Assembly: GCF_013377755.1 (NCBI RefSeq)
Contig: NZ_JABXWR010000001.1
Coordinates: forward strand, 1,499,104 to 1,563,103
From: Methanofollis tationis
Lineage (GTDB): Archaea; Halobacteriota; Methanomicrobia; Methanomicrobiales; Methanofollaceae
Length of the DNA stretch: 64,000 nt
Direction: 5' to 3'
The position numbers and the translations under genes are program-made. Below the pieces are notes generated by a model. It made no database searches, was not told the origin of the DNA, and was given only the letters and a program-made list of their open reading frames with translations. Positions 18,163 to 27,422 of this stretch are shown here, piece after piece (position 1 is the stretch's first letter; each line of letters begins with the position of its first letter).

Positions 18163-18453
18163 GTGGCAGCGTTCGACCCCGCGCTCTGGAATGCCTTTGC
18201 AGGATTTGCGGATGAGGCCTCAAAAGAGGGCGCCCTGCCGGAGAAGTACAAAGAGATCCTCGGCGTCGCCCTCGCGGTCGCCGAACACTGCTCGTTCTGC
18301 ATCGCAATCCACGCAAAGGCGGCGATCGCGGCCGGTGCATCGCAGCAGGAGATCATGGAGGCCGGATTCATGGCGGTCCTGATGGGGGGCGGACCGTCGA
18401 TGGCCTATCTCAGGTACGTGATCGACGCCTGCGACGAGTTCGCCGCCGAATAA
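18163..18453 (+). CDS. Carboxymuconolactone decarboxylase / AhpD-like protein
   Basis: A 96-residue CMD-fold protein with the complete redox motif CSFCIAIHAKAA, as in AhpD-type disulfide reductases. Family members reduce peroxiredoxins or act on small lactones. It starts at GTG 18163. It is a single gene between the U32 gene and aroD. The complete motif contrasts with the Cys-less paralogue at 7290-7634 in the peroxiredoxin operon, so this one could serve as the active partner in trans; that is inference. Confidence 0.85.
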   Translation: MAAFDPALWNAFAGFADEASKEGALPEKYKEILGVALAVAEHCSFCIAIHAKAAIAAGASQQEIMEAGFMAVLMGGGPSMAYLRYVIDACDEFAAE

Positions 18454-18505
18454 CCGGCGATGCAGGGACAGGCATATAACCCCTGAGCGTCTGATACCTG
18501 AGTGT

Positions 18506-19141
18506 ATGAAGATCGTCGTCTCACTGACGAGTCCTGACGAGATCCAGAAAGCGGTGGCCCTCGGGGCGGATCTTATCGAGCTCAGGCTCGATCTCATGGA
18601 TGAAGACCTTTCAGCGGCGATGGCCGGGTGCAGCAAGGCGTGCGCGGCCCCTCTCATCGCCACCCTGAGGAGTCAGGAGGAGGGGGGCACCTTCACCGGC
18701 GACCCTGACCGCTGGTTCTCGATCGTTCAGCCCTTCCTCGACCTCGTGGACTACGTGGACGTGGAACGGCGGTTCAGGCGGTTTGCCCCCCTCATACGCT
18801 ACCAGCACCTCCAGGTCATCGCATCGGCGCATATCAACTACATGCCCCCTCCCGACGACCTGAAGGCGATCGAGCGCGACCTCAGGTCCTTCGGAGATAT
18901 TCCTAAAATCGCGGTCACGCCCTCGTCTCAGCGCGATCTCCTCGACCTCCTCGCCTTCACGCTCGATGTAGAGAAGCCGGTGATCACGAGCGTCCAGGGG
19001 GCAGAATTCAGGTATGCCAGGACCTTCCTCCCGTTCTTCGGGTCGGAGATGGTCTATTGCCACATCGGCACCCCGACGGCACAAGGGCAGTACGACATCA
19101 GGGAACTGCAGCAGCTGAAAGAACTGCTTATCTATCACTGA
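18506..19141 (+). CDS. aroD: 3-dehydroquinate dehydratase, type I
   Basis: A 211-residue class I enzyme that removes water from 3-dehydroquinate to give 3-dehydroshikimate through a Schiff base. Visible features are LGADLIELRLDLMD at strand 2, ATLRSQEEGG, VIASAHINY (general-base His region) and PKIAVTPSS, carrying the Schiff-base Lys. It stands alone on the plus strand while the rest of the pathway is an operon on the minus strand, 250 bp away, tail to tail with aroC. Confidence 0.93.
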   Translation: MKIVVSLTSPDEIQKAVALGADLIELRLDLMDEDLSAAMAGCSKACAAPLIATLRSQEEGGTFTGDPDRWFSIVQPFLDLVDYVDVERRFRRFAPLIRYQHLQVIASAHINYMPPPDDLKAIERDLRSFGDIPKIAVTPSSQRDLLDLLAFTLDVEKPVITSVQGAEFRYARTFLPFFGSEMVYCHIGTPTAQGQYDIRELQQLKELLIYH

Positions 19142-19156
19142 ATCCCTCTCTCACCA

Positions 19157-19334
19157 TTCTTCCAGGAAATAGAGGGGCACCGGCAGATACCCATTTTTTT
19201 GCACCCCCTGTTCATCTCGCAGAAACCCTCACGAAGAGAACGTCCGCCTGTCCACGCGAAGGCGCGGAAAAACGAAGCCCGGGTCTGCTCCCATTAACTT
19301 TGCGGCTATACCTGAGATCGTTCTTCCAGGAAAT
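19157..19334. repeat. 14-bp direct repeat between aroD and aroC
   Basis: TTCTTCCAGGAAAT occurs at 19157-19170 and 19321-19334 in the intergenic region. Between them lie T7 at 19194-19200 (terminator-like for aroD) and part of a GC-rich motif also seen near 32.45 kb. No gene is seen. Confidence 0.5.
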
Positions 19335-19390
19335 CGCACGAAAAAATCCGACGAAAATACCCCAAAAAAATGCCGGGAGAACAGACGGGG

Positions 19391-20401
19391 TTATTTCCCC
19401 ATCTGCCCGGCAACGCTCCAGCCATACGCCCGCCCCTCCAGCAGGGCGTCGACGAGCACGAGGGCGAGCATCGCCTCCGCTACCGGGACGAGCCTGAAGG
19501 CGATGCAGGGGTCGTGCCGCCCACCGATCGCGATCTCCCGCTCCTCCCCGCGGATGTCCACGGTCCTCTGCGGGAGGGCGATCGACGGCGTCGGCTTCAC
19601 CGCCAGGCGGACGACGATCTCCTGGCCGGTCGAGATCCCGCCGAGGATGCCGCCGGCGTGGTTGGAGAGGAAACCCGCAGCGTCCATTTCATCGTTGTTC
19701 TCCGAGCCGGAGAGGCTGGCGGCACCGAAGCCCTCCCCGATCTCGACGCCCTTCACCGCCCCGATCCCCATCATGGCGCCGGCGATGGCGGCATCGAGTT
19801 TTCCAAAGACCGGGCTGCCGAGACCGGCCGGGACACCGGTGGCCCGCACCTCGGCAATCCCGCCGACCGAGTCGCCGCGTGCCTGCGCAGTCCGCACCTC
19901 ATCTTCAAAGCGTTCAGGGTCAGAGATCCCGTGTACCTCACAGACCGAACCGGCGATCGAGATCCCTTCACCCCTGAGGACGGCCAGCGCCACCGCACCG
20001 GCCGCCACCCGTGCAGCCGTCTCCCGGCCCGAACTCCGTCCGCCGCCGCGGTGGTCGCGGTTACCGTATTTCATCAGGTAGGAATAGTCTGCATGACCGG
20101 GCCTGAAGACGTCCCTGAGGGAGTCATAATCCCGGCTCCGCACGTCCCGGTTCCGGATCAGGAGGGCAATCGGGGTGCCGGTCGTCAATCCTTCAAAAAC
20201 GCCTGAGAGGATCTCCACCTCGTCGGCCTCGGCGCGCGGCGAGGAGAGGGGGCCGCCCGGTTTTCTGCGATCGAGCAGGGGCTGAATATCGGCCACAGAG
20301 AGCGGGACGCTGGAAGGGCAGCCGTCGACGACGGCGCCGATCGCCGGGCCATGGCTCTCCCCGAAGGTGGTGACACGGAAGATCCGCCCGAAGGTGTTCA
20401 T
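19391..20401 (-). CDS. aroC: Chorismate synthase
   Basis: A 336-residue enzyme that makes chorismate from EPSP with reduced FMN. Family signatures: [16 protein letters not shown] at the N terminus, [14 protein letters not shown], the serine/arginine-rich [15 protein letters not shown] and [16 protein letters not shown]. The start ATG overlaps the end of the kinase/dehydrogenase fusion gene by 4 bp. It is the last gene of the aromatic operon; a minus-strand T-run follows near 19370. Confidence 0.96.
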   Translation of the reverse strand: MNTFGRIFRVTTFGESHGPAIGAVVDGCPSSVPLSVADIQPLLDRRKPGGPLSSPRAEADEVEILSGVFEGLTTGTPIALLIRNRDVRSRDYDSLRDVFRPGHADYSYLMKYGNRDHRGGGRSSGRETAARVAAGAVALAVLRGEGISIAGSVCEVHGISDPERFEDEVRTAQARGDSVGGIAEVRATGVPAGLGSPVFGKLDAAIAGAMMGIGAVKGVEIGEGFGAASLSGSENNDEMDAAGFLSNHAGGILGGISTGQEIVVRLAVKPTPSIALPQRTVDIRGEEREIAIGGRHDPCIAFRLVPVAEAMLALVLVDALLEGRAYGWSVAGQMGK

Positions 20402-21747
20402 TCTTCAAGCACCCCCCTGACGGTTTCCGGCTCCACCGCAATGCCGGTCATATGGAGGAATTGTTCGCAGGCCTGATAGACAAACATCTCGGTGCCCGGG
20501 ATCGTCAGGCAGCCGCGGGCCCGGGCCGCCCGCAGGAGCGGGGTCTCTGCCGGGGTGTAGACGAGGTCGAAGACGGTCATCGAGGGGTCGAGGTCGCCGG
20601 GGGAGAGAAGCGAGCGGGGATCGCCCGCCATCCCGACCGGCGTGGCATGGACGACGAACGCCGGCCTGATCCTTCCAAAGTCCCGGAGAGAGCCGGCACC
20701 GCAGCCGAAACGGGAGGCGAGCGCCTTTGCCGCATCCACATTCCGGGCGAGCACCGTCACCTCGCACCCGAGGTCCAGGAGGGCGTAGACGGCGGCAGCC
20801 GCTGCACCCCCGGCGCCGAGCACGACCGCCGGGCCGGGCGGCACGCCCTCCAGCGGGCGGCGCACCCCGGTCCAGTCGGTGTTCGAGGCCGAGACCTCAC
20901 CGCACCGGAGGAGGAGGGTGTTCGCGGCACCGATCGCCTCCGCATGGGAATCGGCCAGATCGGCCGCGACAAGGGCCGCCTCCTTGTGCGGGATCGTCAC
21001 CGAGAGTCCCTGCACGCCGAGGGCTTCCACCCCGGCAAGGATCGCCCCGAAGTCCGGGTGCCCGAGCCAGGTGTAGTGCGCATCGATGGCGTAGCGCTCG
21101 AAGAGGGCGTTCCAGAGCGGCGGGCTTTGGCTGTGGAGACAGGGGTGACCGGCGATCGCATAGAGGTGGGTCGTGTCCCGGAGGGCCGCAAGCCGCCCGG
21201 CCTCGCCTTCGGGCATCTCGAACCCGGCAAAGCCTGCCCGGTCGCGCCGCCGCCCCTTGAGGAGGGCGAGCACGGCGAGGGCGACCTCGCCAGGCTGAGA
21301 TGTACCGGTATCGACGCAAAAATCGGCCCCTCGACGGTAGAAGGGGCGGCGCACTGCAAGGAGCGCCCCGACCTCCTCCTCAGGCGAGAGGGAGGTGAGG
21401 GGCGGGCGATCGGAACCGCCGATCCGTCCGCAGATCGTTTCTGCGGAGGCTTCGAGGAGGACGATGGTCCCGCCCTTCCTGAGGGCGGCGACATTCGCCG
21501 GGTCGAGCACCGCCCCGCCGCCGGTGCTGATCACGCCCTCGACATCGGAAAGCCCTGCGATCACCCGGCGTTCCAGCGCCCGGAACCCGCTCTCCCCGGC
21601 CGAGGCGAAGATCGCCGGTATCGACGCCCCGGCCAGCCGTTCGATCTCTGCGTCGGTATCGATGAAGGGGAGACCGAGACGGCGGGAGAGCAGTCTGCCG
21701 ACGGTCGTCTTGCCCGTGCCCCGGTAGCCGGTCAGCACCACCTTCAT
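20398..21747 (-). CDS. aroKE: Bifunctional shikimate kinase / shikimate dehydrogenase
   Basis: A 449-residue fusion. Residues 1-165 are a bacterial-type shikimate kinase: P-loop [11 protein letters not shown], shikimate-binding [18 protein letters not shown] and lid Arg in SDRPPL. Residues about 190-449 are a shikimate dehydrogenase: [24 protein letters not shown] with catalytic Lys, NTDWTGV and NADP motif [15 protein letters not shown]. The two catalyse adjacent steps, dehydroshikimate to shikimate to shikimate 3-phosphate. The ATG at 21747 overlaps aroA by 4 bp. Most archaea use a GHMP-type shikimate kinase, so the P-loop kinase suggests a bacterial origin. Confidence 0.93.
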   Translation of the reverse strand: MKVVLTGYRGTGKTTVGRLLSRRLGLPFIDTDAEIERLAGASIPAIFASAGESGFRALERRVIAGLSDVEGVISTGGGAVLDPANVAALRKGGTIVLLEASAETICGRIGGSDRPPLTSLSPEEEVGALLAVRRPFYRRGADFCVDTGTSQPGEVALAVLALLKGRRRDRAGFAGFEMPEGEAGRLAALRDTTHLYAIAGHPCLHSQSPPLWNALFERYAIDAHYTWLGHPDFGAILAGVEALGVQGLSVTIPHKEAALVAADLADSHAEAIGAANTLLLRCGEVSASNTDWTGVRRPLEGVPPGPAVVLGAGGAAAAAVYALLDLGCEVTVLARNVDAAKALASRFGCGAGSLRDFGRIRPAFVVHATPVGMAGDPRSLLSPGDLDPSMTVFDLVYTPAETPLLRAARARGCLTIPGTEMFVYQACEQFLHMTGIAVEPETVRGVLEE

Positions 21748-23000
21748 AGGAGCCCGGCCTCCTGGAGAACATTCCAGAATTGGGGGAACGACTTGTCCAC
21801 GCACCCGGCGCCTGTCACGCGCACCCCGCCGGCGCCAAGGCCGATCACGGCGGCGCTCATCGCCGTGCGGTGGTCGTTCTCCGGGTCCACCGTCGCACCG
21901 TGCAGGGGGCCGGGAGTGATGGTGACGGCGTCCTCCTCCACCGCCACGCGGGCGCCGACGCTGCCGAGCACCCGCTCGATCGCCGCGATCCGGTCGCTCT
22001 CCTTATACCGCAGATGGGCGATGCCGGTGATCCGCGTCGGCCCGCGGGCGAAGGCCGCAACGGCCGCAAGAGTCTGGACGGTGTCAGGGGCCGCGGCCAT
22101 ATCCACCTCGATCCCATCGAGGTCACCATTGGACTCCAGGACGATCCCGTCCTCGCCGTACCCCGCCGACGCCCCCATCATCTCCAGCGCCTCGACAAAA
22201 CGTCGGTCGCCCTGGAGGGAGGCGGGGTCGAGGTTCTCCACGACGACCCGGCCGCCGCAGACTGCCCCGATCGCAAAGAAATACGAGGCCGAGGACCAGT
22301 CGCCCTCGACCGCATAGGTGCGCTGGCCGTAGACGCCGGGTGGCACGGAAAAATGCTCGCCATCGCGCCGGATCGAGACGCCGAACGACCTCATCACCGC
22401 CGCCGTCAGGTCGAGGTACGGCGCCGAGACCAGCGGGGGGATGAGGGTGAGGTCAAGCCCTTCCTCCCAGCAGGGGGCTGCCATCAGGAGGGAGGAGACA
22501 AACTGGCTTGATATATCGCCCCTGATCACGGCGGCGCCGCCCCTCGCCGGGCCGCGGACGGTGATCGGGGGGTAGCCTGAACGCACCGTGTAGCCGACCT
22601 CGCCCCCGAGGGCGGCGATCGCATCTCCCAGGGGTCCGACCGGGCGTTCCAGCATCCTGGCACTCCCGGTCAGGGTGACCGGGAAGGCGGAGAGGGTCGC
22701 AACGCCGGCAAGGAGGCGCAGGCTTGTGCCCGAGTTTTTCAGGTCGAGCGTGACCGGGCTGCGGGTCGGGAACCGCCCGCCGCACCCCCTGACCAAGAGA
22801 CCGTCGCCCTTCGCCTCCACCGTCACACCGAGGGCCCGGAGGCCCTGGCTGGTGAGGGTGGTGTCCTCGGAGGCGAGGGGGCGCAGGATTTCGGAGACAC
22901 CATCGGCAAGGGCGGCGGCGACGAGGGCGCGGTGGGTGAGGCTCTTCGAGGGCGGGGCCGCAACGCGGATCTCCACGCCCGACCGCCTGGAGAGGTTCAC
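21744..23000 (-). CDS. aroA: 3-phosphoshikimate 1-carboxyvinyltransferase (EPSP synthase)
   Basis: A 418-residue EPSP synthase that adds enolpyruvyl from PEP to shikimate 3-phosphate. Motifs: PPSKSLTHRALVAAALADG (Lys-Ser phosphate site), LKNSGTSLRLLAGVA, GDISSQFVSSLLMAAP, LRYKESDRIAA and NDHRTAMSAAV. The GTG at 23000 is chosen because GGAG directly precedes it and its first bases form GTGA with the pheA stop. The frame is open further upstream but only through pheA. Confidence 0.95.
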   Translation of the reverse strand: MNLSRRSGVEIRVAAPPSKSLTHRALVAAALADGVSEILRPLASEDTTLTSQGLRALGVTVEAKGDGLLVRGCGGRFPTRSPVTLDLKNSGTSLRLLAGVATLSAFPVTLTGSARMLERPVGPLGDAIAALGGEVGYTVRSGYPPITVRGPARGGAAVIRGDISSQFVSSLLMAAPCWEEGLDLTLIPPLVSAPYLDLTAAVMRSFGVSIRRDGEHFSVPPGVYGQRTYAVEGDWSSASYFFAIGAVCGGRVVVENLDPASLQGDRRFVEALEMMGASAGYGEDGIVLESNGDLDGIEVDMAAAPDTVQTLAAVAAFARGPTRITGIAHLRYKESDRIAAIERVLGSVGARVAVEEDAVTITPGPLHGATVDPENDHRTAMSAAVIGLGAGGVRVTGAGCVDKSFPQFWNVLQEAGLL

Positions 23001-23806
23001 CTCCAAGCGCCCACCTCCAGACGCGGGTAGCAGCCGAAGGGCTTCACCTCGGCGAGGGCGGCGAGGCCCTTCAGCGCCTCCCCCCACTGCGGCACCGCCT
23101 CGCCGTCGAGGAAGAAGACGTAGCGCCCGATCCCGCGTTTCGCCGGGCGGGACTCGATCCTGGTGAGGTTGATCTCCAGCCGCGCGAACACCGCAAGGAG
23201 ATCGGCGAGCAGGCCGGTGCGGTCGGTCCTCGGGTCGAGGAGGACCGAACACTTGACCGCATCCTCCCCCCCATACGGCCGCTTTGAGATGACCACGAAC
23301 CTGGTGGTATTCTCCGCGGCGTCCTGGACGTTCTGCTCGATGACCGGGACGCCGGCGCGGAACGCCGCCTCTCTCGTCGTGATCGCCGCTGCACGACTAC
23401 CGGGCAGCACCGCCCGGGCGCTCGCCGCATTCGAGGGTGTGTGGACCACCGCCACCCCGAGGGCGTCGGTCAGGCGGGAGCATTGCTCATGGGTCTGGGG
23501 ATGGGCATAGAGCAGGTTGATCTCCTCTTTTTTCACAAAAGAGGCAAGATGATGACGGACCGGGAGATAGACCTCGCCGGTGACGAACACGGGGTGCGCC
23601 AGAAGTCCGTCGAGGGTAGGGCCGACACCTCCGGCCTCGCTGTTCTCGATCGGGACGAGGCCGTCGCCCAGACCTGCGGCGACATGGGCGAAGACCGCCC
23701 CGATCGTCGGGAGGAGGAGGACCTCGTCTGCAAGGCGGACAGCCAGCGTGTGGGAGAACGTCCCCTCAGGGCCGAGGGCGGCGAGTTTCAACGGTCTGCC
23801 AGGCAT
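22997..23806 (-). CDS. pheA: Prephenate dehydratase with ACT domain
   Basis: A 269-residue protein converting prephenate to phenylpyruvate. The catalytic domain (1-180) has LGPEGTFSHTLA, VPIENSEAGGV and the active-site motif ENTTRFVVIS. The C-terminal ACT domain (about 190-265) carries TGLLADLLAVFARLEINLTRIESRP, shortened here to the phenylalanine-binding motif ESRP; it allows feedback control by phenylalanine. There is no fused chorismate mutase; that activity is aroQ at 15222. It overlaps tyrA by about 19 bp and aroA by 4 bp. Confidence 0.94.
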   Translation of the reverse strand: MPGRPLKLAALGPEGTFSHTLAVRLADEVLLLPTIGAVFAHVAAGLGDGLVPIENSEAGGVGPTLDGLLAHPVFVTGEVYLPVRHHLASFVKKEEINLLYAHPQTHEQCSRLTDALGVAVVHTPSNAASARAVLPGSRAAAITTREAAFRAGVPVIEQNVQDAAENTTRFVVISKRPYGGEDAVKCSVLLDPRTDRTGLLADLLAVFARLEINLTRIESRPAKRGIGRYVFFLDGEAVPQWGEALKGLAALAEVKPFGCYPRLEVGAWR

Positions 23807-24612
23807 CGCACCAGCGCCTCCGAGTCTTCTGTCGCCTGCGGGATGTACGCCCTGAAGAATGCAGCGTCCGCATCGAAGATACGCCTGAACGCCTCTTCGT
23901 CGCTCCCTTCCACCGCCTGCCTGAGTTCCCCGGCGGCCTCTTCAAAGGCAGCGAGCACCGCCGGCACCGCCGGGTTCTCCTGCAGGATCGGGCCATAGAG
24001 GGCGGGGTCCTGTCCCAGGATCCGACCGACAAGGGCGGTCTCGATCCGGTAGACCGGGCTTGTTGCGGCGAGCAGGGCGTCAAGGTCGACGCCGAGACGG
24101 CGCATCGTCCCGGCGACGGTCAGGGTCGCAAAATGGGCGAGCCCCTGCACCACAGCCATCAGGCGGTCGTGCTCGGCCGGGTCCATCACCCTCACCGCCG
24201 CTCCAGCCGCCCGGAAGATACCGAGCACCTCCTCGGCCCGTTCAGGCGAGATCCGTGCCGGACAGGCGATGATCGTCTGCCCGTGCAGGGAGGGGACCGA
24301 TGGGCCGAACATCGGGTGCAGCCCGAGGACGGCGGCGTTCGTCTCCAGCATCGCCGCAACCGGTGCGGCCTTCAGGGAGGTGAAGTCGCAGAGCACCTGC
24401 CCCTCGCGGAGGAGGAGAGCGATCTCGCGGATCACCTCGACCGTGCTCCCGATGGGCACGGAGACGATGACCACGTCGCATCCTCGGGCAAGGTCGGTGT
24501 TCGAGAGAGGGGTGTGCCGCCCTGAGACCGAAACCCGGTGCCCGGCCGCCGCAAAGACCCGGGCGAAGAGGGAGCCCATCCCGCCGGTGCCGCCGATAAT
24601 ACCGATATGCAT
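23788..24612 (-). CDS. tyrA: Prephenate dehydrogenase
   Basis: A 274-residue oxidoreductase that decarboxylates prephenate to 4-hydroxyphenylpyruvate. The nucleotide motif GIIGGTGGMGSLFARVF starts the Rossmann domain. Substrate-site motifs include DFTSLKAAP, GLHPMFGPSV with catalytic His, and the helical C-terminal half AEHDRLMAVVQGLAHF with the second His. The ATG at 24612 gives a tight N terminus at the first beta strand; the frame is open further upstream. It follows DHQ synthase II by 2 bp and overlaps pheA. Confidence 0.94.
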   Translation of the reverse strand: MHIGIIGGTGGMGSLFARVFAAAGHRVSVSGRHTPLSNTDLARGCDVVIVSVPIGSTVEVIREIALLLREGQVLCDFTSLKAAPVAAMLETNAAVLGLHPMFGPSVPSLHGQTIIACPARISPERAEEVLGIFRAAGAAVRVMDPAEHDRLMAVVQGLAHFATLTVAGTMRRLGVDLDALLAATSPVYRIETALVGRILGQDPALYGPILQENPAVPAVLAAFEEAAGELRQAVEGSDEEAFRRIFDADAAFFRAYIPQATEDSEALVRCLADR

Positions 24613-24614
24613 CC

Positions 24615-25586
24615 TTAAGTCTCCGTGATCGTCTCCTCGACCGCCATGCCGAAATGGCGGCCCTTCGCCATGGCGCACCCCATGACAACGTCGCCTTCCT
24701 TCAGGGCGGCGACCGATATGGGGCCGGACTGGCCCATCAGCCGCACGGTCTCGGCGTTCTGGAGGACGAGCCCGGCTTTCGCGTTCCCGGCCCCGGCCTC
24801 GACCAGGAGGAGGGGGCGGCGCTCGATCTTCACCCGCCCGACCGCCGCCTCGGCGGTGGCGCCGGTCGCATCTGCAACCAGAACGGCGTCGCCCGCCCGC
24901 ACCTCGGAGAGGTACGAGGTCCGTCCGTCAGGGCGGAGCAGGTAGGCGTGGACCGCCCCGGCGTTCACCCTGAAGGGCCGCGGGGCGACGTACGGGTTCT
25001 CCGCCGTCTCGGCAAGCACGAGCAGGAACCCCGACGAAGTGTTGCCGAGGAGCATCCCCTCCCCTTCGGCGAGGAGGGAGCAGGTGTCGATGCAGGCGCG
25101 GTCGCCCATCCCGATCTGGCGGACAGCAGTGACGGTGAAGGGGACGATCGCAAGGCGCGGGCTCTCCGCCTGCACGGCGGCGGCGACGCGGCCGACCTCG
25201 AGAGGATCGCCGGTCTGGAGCAGCACGCCGGCGACGCCCTTCTCAAGGATGCCGAGGGCGAGTTTCGCCTCCTCTGCATTCCTGACGACAGCGACGACGC
25301 GGTCAGAGGCCGCCACCAGGTTTTCGAGCGGGATGATCGTCCAGTCAGACGTGGAGACGACGAGCGTTGCACGCCCTGCCTCAGGGAGCGGCGAATCGGG
25401 CGTCACCTCGGCAAAGACGACGTCCGTTCCCGGCACCAGGTCGCCGTCGGGTGCGATCGTCGTGATCCGGCCGAGGGCTCTCGCATCGGCGGCCGCACCG
25501 ACGACCAGCGCCTGGGCACCGGCCTCGATCGCCGCCGTGGCGATCTCCTTGTTCCAGGGGCGCACGTCCACCCAGAACTGTTTCAT
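24615..25586 (-). CDS. aroB': 3-dehydroquinate synthase II
   Basis: A 323-residue archaeal enzyme (MJ1249 type) that uses NAD to convert 2-amino-3,7-dideoxy-D-threo-hept-6-ulosonate to 3-dehydroquinate, bypassing DAHP. Typical sequences: FWVDVRPWNKE at the start, DWTIIPLENLVA, GMGDRACIDTCSLL, EGMLLGNTSSGF and RPFRVNAGAVHAY. The ATG at 25586 overlaps the stop of the ADH synthase gene by 4 bp. Its presence shows the archaeal entry into the shikimate pathway. Confidence 0.96.
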   Translation of the reverse strand: MKQFWVDVRPWNKEIATAAIEAGAQALVVGAAADARALGRITTIAPDGDLVPGTDVVFAEVTPDSPLPEAGRATLVVSTSDWTIIPLENLVAASDRVVAVVRNAEEAKLALGILEKGVAGVLLQTGDPLEVGRVAAAVQAESPRLAIVPFTVTAVRQIGMGDRACIDTCSLLAEGEGMLLGNTSSGFLLVLAETAENPYVAPRPFRVNAGAVHAYLLRPDGRTSYLSEVRAGDAVLVADATGATAEAAVGRVKIERRPLLLVEAGAGNAKAGLVLQNAETVRLMGQSGPISVAALKEGDVVMGCAMAKGRHFGMAVEETITET

Positions 25587-26365
25587 TGGCCCTCCAGTGC
25601 GGCGTCGGGGGCGGTCCCCTCGTGGACGACCCGGCAGAGCGCCCGCACAAAGGATGCTGGCTCGTCACGCTGGAAGGCGTTTCTCCCGATGCACACCCCG
25701 GACGCCCCGGCAAAGACGGCGTCCCTGATCGCCGAGAGGGTGGCGAGATCGCCGGCCTTCTCCCCGCCGGCGATGAGCACCGGCACCGAGCAGGCGGCGG
25801 TGATCTCGGCGAATGAGACCGGATCGCCGGTGTAGTTCGTCTTGATCAGGTCGGCGCCGAGCTCCTCGGCGACCCTGACGCAGTGGCCGACGGCCGCGGG
25901 GGAACGCGGGTCGATACCCTTGCCCCGCGGGTAGATCATCACGAGGAGCGGCATCCCCCAGCGGGTGCACTCCTTCGAGACCTCGCCGGCCGCCTCGATC
26001 ATCCGCGACTCGTGCGGCGCCCCGAGGTTGATGTGGATCGAGACCGCGTCGGCGCCGAGGGCGACCGCCTCTTCCACGGTGCAGACGAGCACCTTGTCGT
26101 CGGGGTCGGGGTTCAGGGAGGTCGAGGCCGAGAGGTGGACGATCAGCCCGATGTCCCGGCCGTGGCCGCGGTGGCCCGCCTTCACCATGCCCTTGTGCAT
26201 CACGATCGCATTCGCACCGCCCTCGGATACGGCCGCAACCGCCTCGGGCATCCGCCTCAGCCCCTCGATCTGGCCGAGGGTGAAGCCGTGGTCCATCGGG
26301 ACGATGACCGTCCGTCCGGTGTTCCTGTCCATAATCCGTTCGAGACGGATTGCCTTTCCAATCAT
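25583..26365 (-). CDS. ADH synthase / class I FBP aldolase-like paralogue A
   Basis: A 260-residue TIM-barrel protein of the MJ0400/MJ1585 family. Motifs: [42 protein letters not shown], and LIKTNYTGD with the Schiff-base lysine. ADH synthase condenses 6-deoxy-5-ketofructose 1-phosphate with aspartate semialdehyde; homologous aldolases make the ketofructose substrate. This copy is the more divergent of two tandem paralogues (GFTLGQIEG in place of GVTAGPMPG), so it may be the aldolase/transaldolase partner. It overlaps its neighbours by 4 bp on each side. Confidence 0.85.
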   Translation of the reverse strand: MIGKAIRLERIMDRNTGRTVIVPMDHGFTLGQIEGLRRMPEAVAAVSEGGANAIVMHKGMVKAGHRGHGRDIGLIVHLSASTSLNPDPDDKVLVCTVEEAVALGADAVSIHINLGAPHESRMIEAAGEVSKECTRWGMPLLVMIYPRGKGIDPRSPAAVGHCVRVAEELGADLIKTNYTGDPVSFAEITAACSVPVLIAGGEKAGDLATLSAIRDAVFAGASGVCIGRNAFQRDEPASFVRALCRVVHEGTAPDAALEGQ

Positions 26366-27150
26366 TTCACCATCTCCAGCGCCTCTTCTGCGCTCAGTCC
26401 GCCGTGCACGATCGCCGCCGCCGCCCTGATGAAGAGGTCGGGGTGCGGGTGCTGGAAGGCGTTTCTCCCGATGGAGATCCCGGCGGCGCCGCCCTCCATC
26501 GCCCCCTCGATCAACTGCAGGGTCGAGAGGTCGTCGGTCTTCGATCCCCCGGCGACGACCACCGGCACCGGACAGCCCCGCGTTACTTCCCGGAACGAGT
26601 CCGGGTCCCCGGTGTAGACGGTCTTGACGATGTCGGCGCCGAGTTCGGCACCGGCCCGCGCCGCGAGGCAGACCGCTCCGACATCCTTCTCGTCGGCGAT
26701 CTTCGCCCCCCGCGGGTACATCATCGCCAGCAGGGGCAACCCCCACTCCATGCACTCCACGCCGATCCTGCCAAGGTCTACGAGCATCCGCGCCTCTGAA
26801 GGAGCGCCGATATTGATATGGACCGAGACGGCGTCGGCGCCCATCTTCAGGGCGTTGGTGACGGTGTTCACGATCACCTTCTCGTTCGGGTCGGGCCCGA
26901 GGCTCGTGGAGGCCGAGAGGTGGAGAATGAGCCCCACGTCCCGCCCGCTCTGCCGGTGGCCGTAGAGGGCGAGGCCCGGGTGGCCGAGCACGGCGTTTGC
27001 TCCGCCGGCGGCGACGAGGTCAACGGTCTTTCCCATATCGATGAGCCCGGGCATGGGCCCGGCCGTCACACCGTGATCCATCGGTACGATGATCGTCTTT
27101 CCGGTGTTCCGGTCCATGATGCGTTCCATCCTGATCTGTTTTCCTCTCAT
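26362..27150 (-). CDS. aroA': 2-amino-3,7-dideoxy-D-threo-hept-6-ulosonate synthase (paralogue B)
   Basis: A 262-residue first enzyme of the archaeal shikimate route. [18 protein letters not shown] and [12 protein letters not shown] match the ADH synthase subgroup more closely than its neighbour does. The Schiff-base lysine is in [10 protein letters not shown]. The ATG at 27150 is chosen over a TTG two codons earlier because GGAGGAG lies about 8 bp upstream. It is the first structural gene of the aromatic operon and follows an unusual leader (27213-27370). Confidence 0.9.
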   Translation of the reverse strand: MRGKQIRMERIMDRNTGKTIIVPMDHGVTAGPMPGLIDMGKTVDLVAAGGANAVLGHPGLALYGHRQSGRDVGLILHLSASTSLGPDPNEKVIVNTVTNALKMGADAVSVHINIGAPSEARMLVDLGRIGVECMEWGLPLLAMMYPRGAKIADEKDVGAVCLAARAGAELGADIVKTVYTGDPDSFREVTRGCPVPVVVAGGSKTDDLSTLQLIEGAMEGGAAGISIGRNAFQHPHPDLFIRAAAAIVHGGLSAEEALEMVK

Positions 27151-27212
27151 GATCAACTCCTCCCCGGCGGCATGACATACTGCGGGGACGTTTAAAAGAG
27201 ATAAAAATACCT

Positions 27213-27249
27213 AAAAAAGAAGCCCTGGAGCGCGGTCGCTCTGAGAGCG
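27213..27249 (-). promoter_or_regulatory. Possible attenuator in aromatic operon leader
   Basis: On the minus strand, AGAGCG (27242-27237) can pair either with CGCTCT just before it (27249-27244) or, through GAGCG, with CGCTC just after it (27232-27228). The second hairpin is followed by T6 at 27218-27213. This is the form of an antiterminator/terminator choice. Confidence 0.35.
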
Positions 27250-27291
27250 GGGTTTAGAGAAGCAATGTCTGCGTGATGGGTATCGGCCGGG

Positions 27292-27339
27292 CTAGTGAAG
27301 GTAAAGACATTCACTGGCGAAAAAACATTCACCACACAT
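27292..27339 (-). CDS. Possible 15-residue leader peptide of aromatic operon
   Basis: A short frame MCGECFFASECLYLH and stop, placed about 27 bp after a TATA box, as expected for a leaderless transcript. It holds two Phe, one Tyr and three Cys in 15 residues. Chance cannot be excluded for so short a frame. Downstream, before the first structural gene, come competing stems and a T-run. Confidence 0.35.
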   Translation of the reverse strand: MCGECFFASECLYLH

Positions 27340-27362
27340 TGACTATAGGATCACACGCTCTC

Positions 27363-27370
27363 CTATATAA
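27363..27370 (-). promoter_or_regulatory. TATA box of aromatic operon leader
   Basis: TTATATAG on the minus strand. A start 26-27 bp downstream falls on the ATG of the 15-codon reading frame at 27339. Confidence 0.5.
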
Positions 27371-27422
27371 TAGGTAGGTATACCCCCGGGGATCGGGCAG
27401 CCCTGCTTGCAGATCCGGCAGT

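Noticed and set aside
19157..19334. 14-bp direct repeat as an element target duplication
   Set aside because: No terminal inverted repeats or gene lie between the two copies, and 14 bp is atypical for such a short insert.
20452..22317. 621-codon open frame opposite aroKE and aroA
   Set aside because: Antisense shadow of two well-identified genes; the composition is Arg/Gly/Asp-rich without motifs.
24654..25835. 393-codon frame on the plus strand over DHQ synthase II
   Set aside because: Shadow of the minus-strand operon; no similarity.
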